Of a DNA stretch of 6,587 bases, positions 1-6,587 are shown in pieces; the stretch's first letter is position 1, and each line of letters begins with the position of its first letter. Source of the stretch: an uncultured Pseudomonadota bacterium (GTDB lineage: Bacteria > Pseudomonadota > Gammaproteobacteria > Steroidobacterales > Steroidobacteraceae). Location of the stretch: positions 1-6,587 of the forward strand of contig CAIVYV010000024.1 of NCBI GenBank assembly GCA_903910215.1, written 5' to 3'. The position numbers and the translations under genes are program-made. The notes under the pieces are model-generated. The model saw only the letters and a list, made by a program, of their open reading frames with translations. It was not told the DNA's origin and made no database searches.

Positions 1-1
1 C

Positions 2-446
2 ATCATGGAAATGGCCGATCTCATCGTCATCAACAAGGCCGATCTCGATCCTGATGCGGCCACTCGTGCGGAGGCGCAGATCACGAGCGCGTTGCGCGTA
101 CTGCGCTTCACGGGGGCTCCTGGCACGAGCGATGAGCATCGCTGGCAGACCCGCGTCATGCGCGGTAGCGCGCTGCGCGCCGAAGGTTTGGAGCAGTTCT
201 GGGCCGAGGTGCAGGAGTTCAAGCGTCTGCGCGATCTGTCCGGAGAATTTACCGAGAAGCGTCGTCAGCAGGCGTTGACCTGGATGTGGGATCAAGTTCA
301 CGCCCGATTAGCAGCCGATTTTCGTGATTGTTCCGCAGTCCGAGCGGCGCTACCTGCAGTGCTCGCCGACGTCTCTCACTTACGTATAGCGCCATCATCG
401 GCCGCGCGAAAGTTGCTAGACCTATTTGAAAAAAGGGAATCCACTC

Positions 447-454
<8 letters not shown>
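2..454 (+). CDS. meaB: MeaB/ArgK-family GTPase, C-terminal part (5' end cut by window edge)
   Basis: This is the 3' part of a G3E-type P-loop GTPase of the MeaB/ArgK family. The family protects and reloads adenosylcobalamin-dependent methylmalonyl-CoA mutase in the cytoplasm. About 150 residues are visible, and the reading frame is open to the left edge, so the Walker A and switch regions lie outside. The fragment opens with IMEMADLIVINKAD, which contains the G4 guanine-specificity motif NKAD and is very typical of the family. A G5-like stretch (RGSALRAEGLEQFW) follows, then the family's helical dimerisation tail with TWMWDQVHARL and a final PSSAARKLLDLF helix. The stop codon lies inside the start of pccB (8-bp overlap), which implies co-transcription and probably translational coupling. 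The pccB, pccA and epimerase neighbours favour MeaB over any role in arginine transport (the old ArgK name). The mutase partner is expected immediately upstream but cannot be seen. Confidence 0.9.
434..439 (+). promoter_or_regulatory. Ribosome binding site deciding the pccB start
   Basis: AGGGAA lies 7 nt before the ATG at 447. It sits within the last codons of meaB and supports ATG 447 over an in-frame TTG at 426. The TTG has no comparable purine-rich site and would add seven non-conserved residues. Confidence 0.6.
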
Positions 455-1979
<1,525 letters not shown>

Positions 1980-1986
1980 TGGCGTG

Positions 1987-1997
1987 AAGGAGCAAGG
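1987..1997 (+). promoter_or_regulatory. Double Shine-Dalgarno before pccA
   Basis: The 24-bp gap between pccB and pccA carries AAGGAG (11 nt before the ATG) followed by AAGG (6 nt before it). Either could serve the pccA start at 2004. There is no room for a separate terminator or a full promoter, so pccA is read from the pccB transcript. Confidence 0.55.
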
Positions 1998-2003
1998 TTA
2001 ATC

Positions 2004-4032
<2,029 letters not shown>

Positions 4033-4034
<2 letters not shown>

Positions 4035-4037
4035 GGA
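4033..4037 (+). promoter_or_regulatory. Ribosome binding site deciding the epimerase start
   Basis: GAGGA lies 8 nt before ATG 4046 and overlaps the pccA stop codon. It favours ATG 4046 over the in-frame GTG at 4031, which overlaps the pccA stop as GTGA. The GTG start would add five residues (MRTSI) ahead of the conserved region and remains possible as a coupled start. Confidence 0.5.
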
Positions 4038-4045
4038 CATCGATC

Positions 4046-4519
4046 ATGTCGAGTGTGGTGAGCAGGCCGTTTCGAGTTCTCGGTATCCAGCAAGTCGCCA
4101 TTGGTGGACCAGACAAACAGCGACTCAAAACATTGTGGGTCGATATGTTGGGCCTCGATGTGACGGGCAACTTCGTCAGCGAGCGTGAAAATGTCGACGA
4201 AGACATTTGCGCGATGGGGCGTGGCGCCCATGTGGTCGAGGTCGATCTGATGCAGCCACTCGATCTCGACAAGAAGCCGGCGGTACATCAAACGCCACTC
4301 AATCATATCGGTCTTTGGATCGATGATCTGCCCAAGGCAGTCGAGTGGCTAACTGCTCGAGGCGTGCGTTTTGCACCCGGCGGTATCCGCAAGGGGGCCG
4401 CCGGTCATGACATTTGCTTTCTACATCCGAAGTCGAATGAGGAGTTCCCGATCGCCGGTGAAGGCGTGTTGATCGAACTCGTTCAGGCGCCGCCCGAGAT
4501 CATCGCGGCCTTGCGTTGA
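4046..4519 (+). CDS. VOC-fold protein, probable methylmalonyl-CoA epimerase
   Basis: The protein is a 157-aa member of the vicinal oxygen chelate superfamily (glyoxalase/epimerase fold). Its likely role is to interconvert (S)- and (R)-methylmalonyl-CoA, linking PCC to the mutase. Two beta-alpha-beta-beta-beta modules are visible: residues about 13-72 (GIQQVAIGGPDK to VDLMQPL) and about 85-147 (LNHIGLWIDDLPKAVEWL to GVLIELVQ). The segment GAAGHDICFLHPKS followed by GVLIEL is characteristic of the epimerase family. By position the metal ligands would be Gln16, Asp67, His87 and Glu144. The first is normally His in methylmalonyl-CoA epimerases, and about nine extra residues separate HPKS from GVLIEL. 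The gene is last in the propionyl-CoA operon, which is the best argument for the function. A related lyase or dioxygenase-like VOC activity cannot be excluded from sequence alone. The 3' end overlaps the convergent fusion gene by 37 bp. Confidence 0.75.
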   Translation: MSSVVSRPFRVLGIQQVAIGGPDKQRLKTLWVDMLGLDVTGNFVSERENVDEDICAMGRGAHVVEVDLMQPLDLDKKPAVHQTPLNHIGLWIDDLPKAVEWLTARGVRFAPGGIRKGAAGHDICFLHPKSNEEFPIAGEGVLIELVQAPPEIIAALR

Positions 4520-6339
4520 ACTGCAACGATCAGGGTCCCCGGTCCGCCGTGCACACCGACGGCGGGACTCATGTCGGTTACTTCCAGCCACTCGATGTGA
4601 TCCGGATCGATCAGTCGTAGTAGGTCTTCCTGCAGCAATCGTGCTTCGGTCGGCAGGTCACCATGTCCCACCAAAATGCGCAGCCTATCGCCGACTGCGA
4701 GTGGGCCCACCTGCTTTGCCACGTGCTTGGCGAAGCGTTGTCGCAAATTGAGCCTGCCGATAAGACCACTGCCGGCGGCGATGCGTCCATCGGGATGCGT
4801 ATGCAGGATCACGTTGAGACGTAGCCATTTGGCAACAGTGCCAACGATGGCGGGAATGCGACCGCCACGAACCGCAAACTTGATATCTTTGAGTAGCGCA
4901 AACGTCCGAGTGCGTTCTAGTGCATCGCGAGCCGCTGCCGAAACGGCTTCAAGATCGCCGCCAATCGCGGCCGCCTCTGCTGCAGCGATGGTGACGAGTC
5001 CTTGACCCACAGAAGCATTGCGACTGTCGATCGCTCGAATCGGCTTTCCTTCCGGTGACACGCGATCAGCCGCTTTTTTTGCAGCATCCCAGGTTCCGCT
5101 ATGGCGAGCGGTCAGGTTCACGGATACCACGCCTTCATAGTGGGACGCCAAAAATTCAAACATTCGGCGAAAATCGCCCGGCGGCGGCTGTGACGTTTTG
5201 GGGTGCTCCGGGTTCGCAACGAGCTCTCGATAGAATTCGCTCGGCGTCATGCTGACTTTATCGAGATACGAACGAGCGCCAAACTGAATGCGTACCGGTA
5301 CCATCATGATACCGAGTCGATCGACGAACGAATCGGGGATATCAGCACCCGAATCAGTCACGATGGCGATTTTTTGGGTCCGTTTGTGATGTGCAGCTGA
5401 TTGTTGCAGTTGCATATCATCGGCCTTCTGAGCCGATATAACACCGTAGTTTGCAGCCAGACGAAACACGTCATCGGGCGTGTTGGTATGAATATGGATC
5501 CGCGCTTTTTTCTTGTTGCCGCTAATGACGAGGCTAGCGCCCCTTTCGGCAAACTGTTCTCGAAGTTGACGGAGATCGAGTTGGCCATCGTCACTCGCCG
5601 TGATCAGGCACTCAGTGCAATAACGAAAATCCTGATCGACCGACACATTGCCAGCATCAGCCATCGACTCGTCGCCGACGTGTAGAGGCGCGACAGCAGG
5701 ACCTACCTCACCCGTCTCCAGGAATCGACGCATGCCTTCCAGCACTTCGACAAAGCCGAGTGCACCTGCATCGACAACGTTGGCGATGCGCAGCTCATCC
5801 AATTGAGATCGCGTGGCTTCCAGACTCATGCGAACACGAATCAACGCCTCCGAAAACAGTTCGCCGAAGTTCTGTGACTGGCCGAGAGTGGCCTCGGACG
5901 CTTGAGCAAATTCGCGCAATACCGTCAGAATCGTTCCCTCGCGTGGCTGACTCAGCGCATCGCGTGCGTAGACCGACCCCTTACTGACGGCAGCGACAAA
6001 CTCGCGACGACCGAGTCGAGCGAGATGACCGGCGCCGTCACCAAGACCGAGCAAAAATTGCGCAAGGATGGCTCCGGAGTTTCCGCGGGCGCCATCGAGC
6101 GCGGCATCGGCAGCTCGGACAAGCAAGGTGCCAGCATGGGGTTCGGGTGCTCGATCGATCGCCGCTAGTACGGCACTCAACGTCATCGACATATTCGTAC
6201 CCGTGTCACCATCCGGCACGGGGAATACATTGATCTTGTTGATGTGGTCGGTGCGCTCGAACAGGCGATATATTCCGGCGCGCAGTGCGTTCGCCAGTTG
6301 TAGCCCATCGAGTTCATCGATCGCGATGGCTTGAGTCAT
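4483..6339 (-). CDS. DAK2-DegV fusion: probable single-chain fatty acid kinase (FakA plus FakB)
   Basis: The 618-aa protein has three parts. Residues about 8-210 are a DAK2/DhaL-type ATP-binding domain like FakA-N: INVFPVPDGDTGTNM has the Mg-ATP aspartates D43 and D45 with N49, followed by GARGNSGAILAQ (83-94) and VVDAGALGF. Residues about 235-314 resemble the FakA middle domain: YCTE with C241, and HIHTN with H282 and H284, a Cys/His/His set matching the zinc site known in S. aureus FakA. Residues about 322-610 are a DegV/FakB-type fatty-acid-binding domain: IVTDSGADIP, TSQPPPGDF (382-390), SGT (414-416), RGGRI (491-495) and HGGPGTL with H597. In firmicutes, separate FakA and FakB phosphorylate fatty acids to acyl-phosphate for phospholipid synthesis. 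Here the FakB-like domain takes the place of the FakA C-terminal domain. The function is inferred. No signal peptide or membrane segment is seen, so it should be cytoplasmic. The start is ATG 6339, with GAGGG 6 nt upstream, coupled to gspB. Confidence 0.88.
   Translation of the reverse strand: MTQAIAIDELDGLQLANALRAGIYRLFERTDHINKINVFPVPDGDTGTNMSMTLSAVLAAIDRAPEPHAGTLLVRAADAALDGARGNSGAILAQFLLGLGDGAGHLARLGRREFVAAVSKGSVYARDALSQPREGTILTVLREFAQASEATLGQSQNFGELFSEALIRVRMSLEATRSQLDELRIANVVDAGALGFVEVLEGMRRFLETGEVGPAVAPLHVGDESMADAGNVSVDQDFRYCTECLITASDDGQLDLRQLREQFAERGASLVISGNKKKARIHIHTNTPDDVFRLAANYGVISAQKADDMQLQQSAAHHKRTQKIAIVTDSGADIPDSFVDRLGIMMVPVRIQFGARSYLDKVSMTPSEFYRELVANPEHPKTSQPPPGDFRRMFEFLASHYEGVVSVNLTARHSGTWDAAKKAADRVSPEGKPIRAIDSRNASVGQGLVTIAAAEAAAIGGDLEAVSAAARDALERTRTFALLKDIKFAVRGGRIPAIVGTVAKWLRLNVILHTHPDGRIAAGSGLIGRLNLRQRFAKHVAKQVGPLAVGDRLRILVGHGDLPTEARLLQEDLLRLIDPDHIEWLEVTDMSPAVGVHGGPGTLIVAVQRKAAMISGGA
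4544..4565. other. GC-rich inverted repeat just past the epimerase stop
   Basis: A perfect 7-bp stem, CCGCCGT with ACGGCGG, surrounds an 8-nt loop. It begins 25 bp after the epimerase stop. No T-run follows in either direction, and the repeat encodes the conserved GVHGG part of the DAK2-DegV protein. The structure may be a by-product of that coding. If it acts on the operon's 3' end, it would be as a pause or RNA-stability element and not a classical intrinsic terminator. Confidence 0.3.
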
Positions 6340-6587
6340 TATCGACCCTCGATCGATAAAGCAAATGAGGCGTTACCGTAAGACAAGACGACGCCTTCGG
6401 GTGTGATGGAGATTACATCGAGCCCGTCACGACTCGTATCGCCTTCGCGCAAGCGTTCGCCGTTCAGCAGCACGAAGCGCTTCGTCCGATCTGCGTCGAA
6501 TACATGCAGGTTTAGCGTTGCGGGCGGCAAGCTCGCACCAGCTGCGAGCTGTTGATCTCGAGTGGGTACGGTAGAGAGCGACGGAGG
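6339..6587 (-). CDS. gspB: GspB-like type II secretion assembly protein, C-terminal part (5' end cut by window edge)
   Basis: This is the last 82 residues of a GspB-family protein, open to the right edge without an in-frame stop. A TTG at 6530 could be mistaken for a start, but the frame continues upstream as coding sequence (PPSLSTVPTRDQQLAAGASL), with a Pro-rich linker character. The conserved C-terminal domain follows: LNLHVFDADRTKRFVLLNGERLREGD, then ITPEGVVLSYGNASFAL. That layout (a short beta-rich domain with HV(Y/F), a KRFV-type strand, an REGD turn and a GVVLSY strand) is that of GspB. GspB is an inner-membrane protein with a periplasmic C-terminal domain that, with GspA, helps the GspD secretin assemble. 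The expected cytoplasmic/transmembrane N-terminus and Pro-rich linker lie outside the window. The stop TAA overlaps the next ATG as TAATG. gspA is the neighbour to expect upstream. Confidence 0.8.
   Translation of the reverse strand, partial: PPSLSTVPTRDQQLAAGASLPPATLNLHVFDADRTKRFVLLNGERLREGDTSRDGLDVISITPEGVVLSYGNASFALSIEGR
6346..6350 (-). promoter_or_regulatory. Ribosome binding site of the DAK2-DegV gene, inside the gspB end
   Basis: GAGGG on the minus strand lies 6 nt before ATG 6339 and is embedded in the last codons of gspB. It confirms the ATG that overlaps the gspB stop. It also lies in the 7-nt loop of a possible 5-bp hairpin (ATCGA/TCGAT arms at 6353-6357 and 6341-6345). Confidence 0.55.

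Noticed and set aside
426..446. TTG start for pccB giving seven extra residues
   Set aside because: ATG 447 has a better-placed AGGGAA site, and family proteins begin at about this point.
4377..4404. 7-bp inverted repeat CCGGCGG/CCGCCGG as a terminator of the fusion gene
   Set aside because: The loop is 14 nt, there is no T-run on either side, and it lies in conserved coding sequence of the epimerase.
4544..4565. Intrinsic terminator for the propionyl-CoA operon
   Set aside because: The hairpin has no following U-tract, and its arms encode the conserved GVHGG motif of the opposite gene.
6339..6530. A complete 63-aa small gene starting at TTG 6530
   Set aside because: The same frame stays open to the window edge and encodes further GspB-like linker residues, so it is the tail of a larger gene.

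Overview
The window looks like chromosomal DNA from a Gram-negative proteobacterium, most likely a gammaproteobacterium. The main reasons are a GspB-like type II secretion assembly protein, which only diderms with a T2SS use, and a propionyl-CoA carboxylase in the separate alpha and beta subunit form. Base composition and codon use look even and moderately GC-rich throughout, with no insertion sequence, tRNA, CRISPR or phage gene. The taxon is an inference from gene content.

Positions 1-4519 (+ strand) hold a tightly packed propionyl-CoA operon. It contains the C-terminal part of a MeaB/ArgK-type GTPase (cut by the window edge), pccB (carboxyltransferase), pccA (biotin carboxylase plus biotin carrier) and a VOC-fold protein that is probably methylmalonyl-CoA epimerase. 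meaB and pccB overlap by 8 bp, pccB and pccA are 24 bp apart, and pccA and the epimerase are 11 bp apart. Together PCC makes (S)-methylmalonyl-CoA, the epimerase converts it to the (R) form, and an adenosylcobalamin-dependent methylmalonyl-CoA mutase guarded by MeaB would make succinyl-CoA. The mutase is not in the window and is expected just upstream.

Positions 4483-6587 (- strand) hold a convergent two-gene unit: the C-terminal end of gspB (its 5' part lies beyond the right edge), then a 618-aa DAK2-DegV fusion. The two are joined by a TAATG stop/start overlap. The fusion carries a FakA-like ATP-binding domain, a FakA-like middle domain and a FakB/DegV-type fatty-acid-binding domain in one chain. 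It reads as a one-polypeptide fatty acid kinase.

The two units meet tail to tail with a 37-bp overlap of coding sequence and no intergenic space. The items most worth a second look are the FakA-FakB fusion, its coupling to gspB, the antisense 3' overlap, and the epimerase, whose usual first metal-ligand His is a Gln. No clearly new system is evident. Coding sequence covers essentially the whole window, and no gene-free stretch exceeds about 25 bp.
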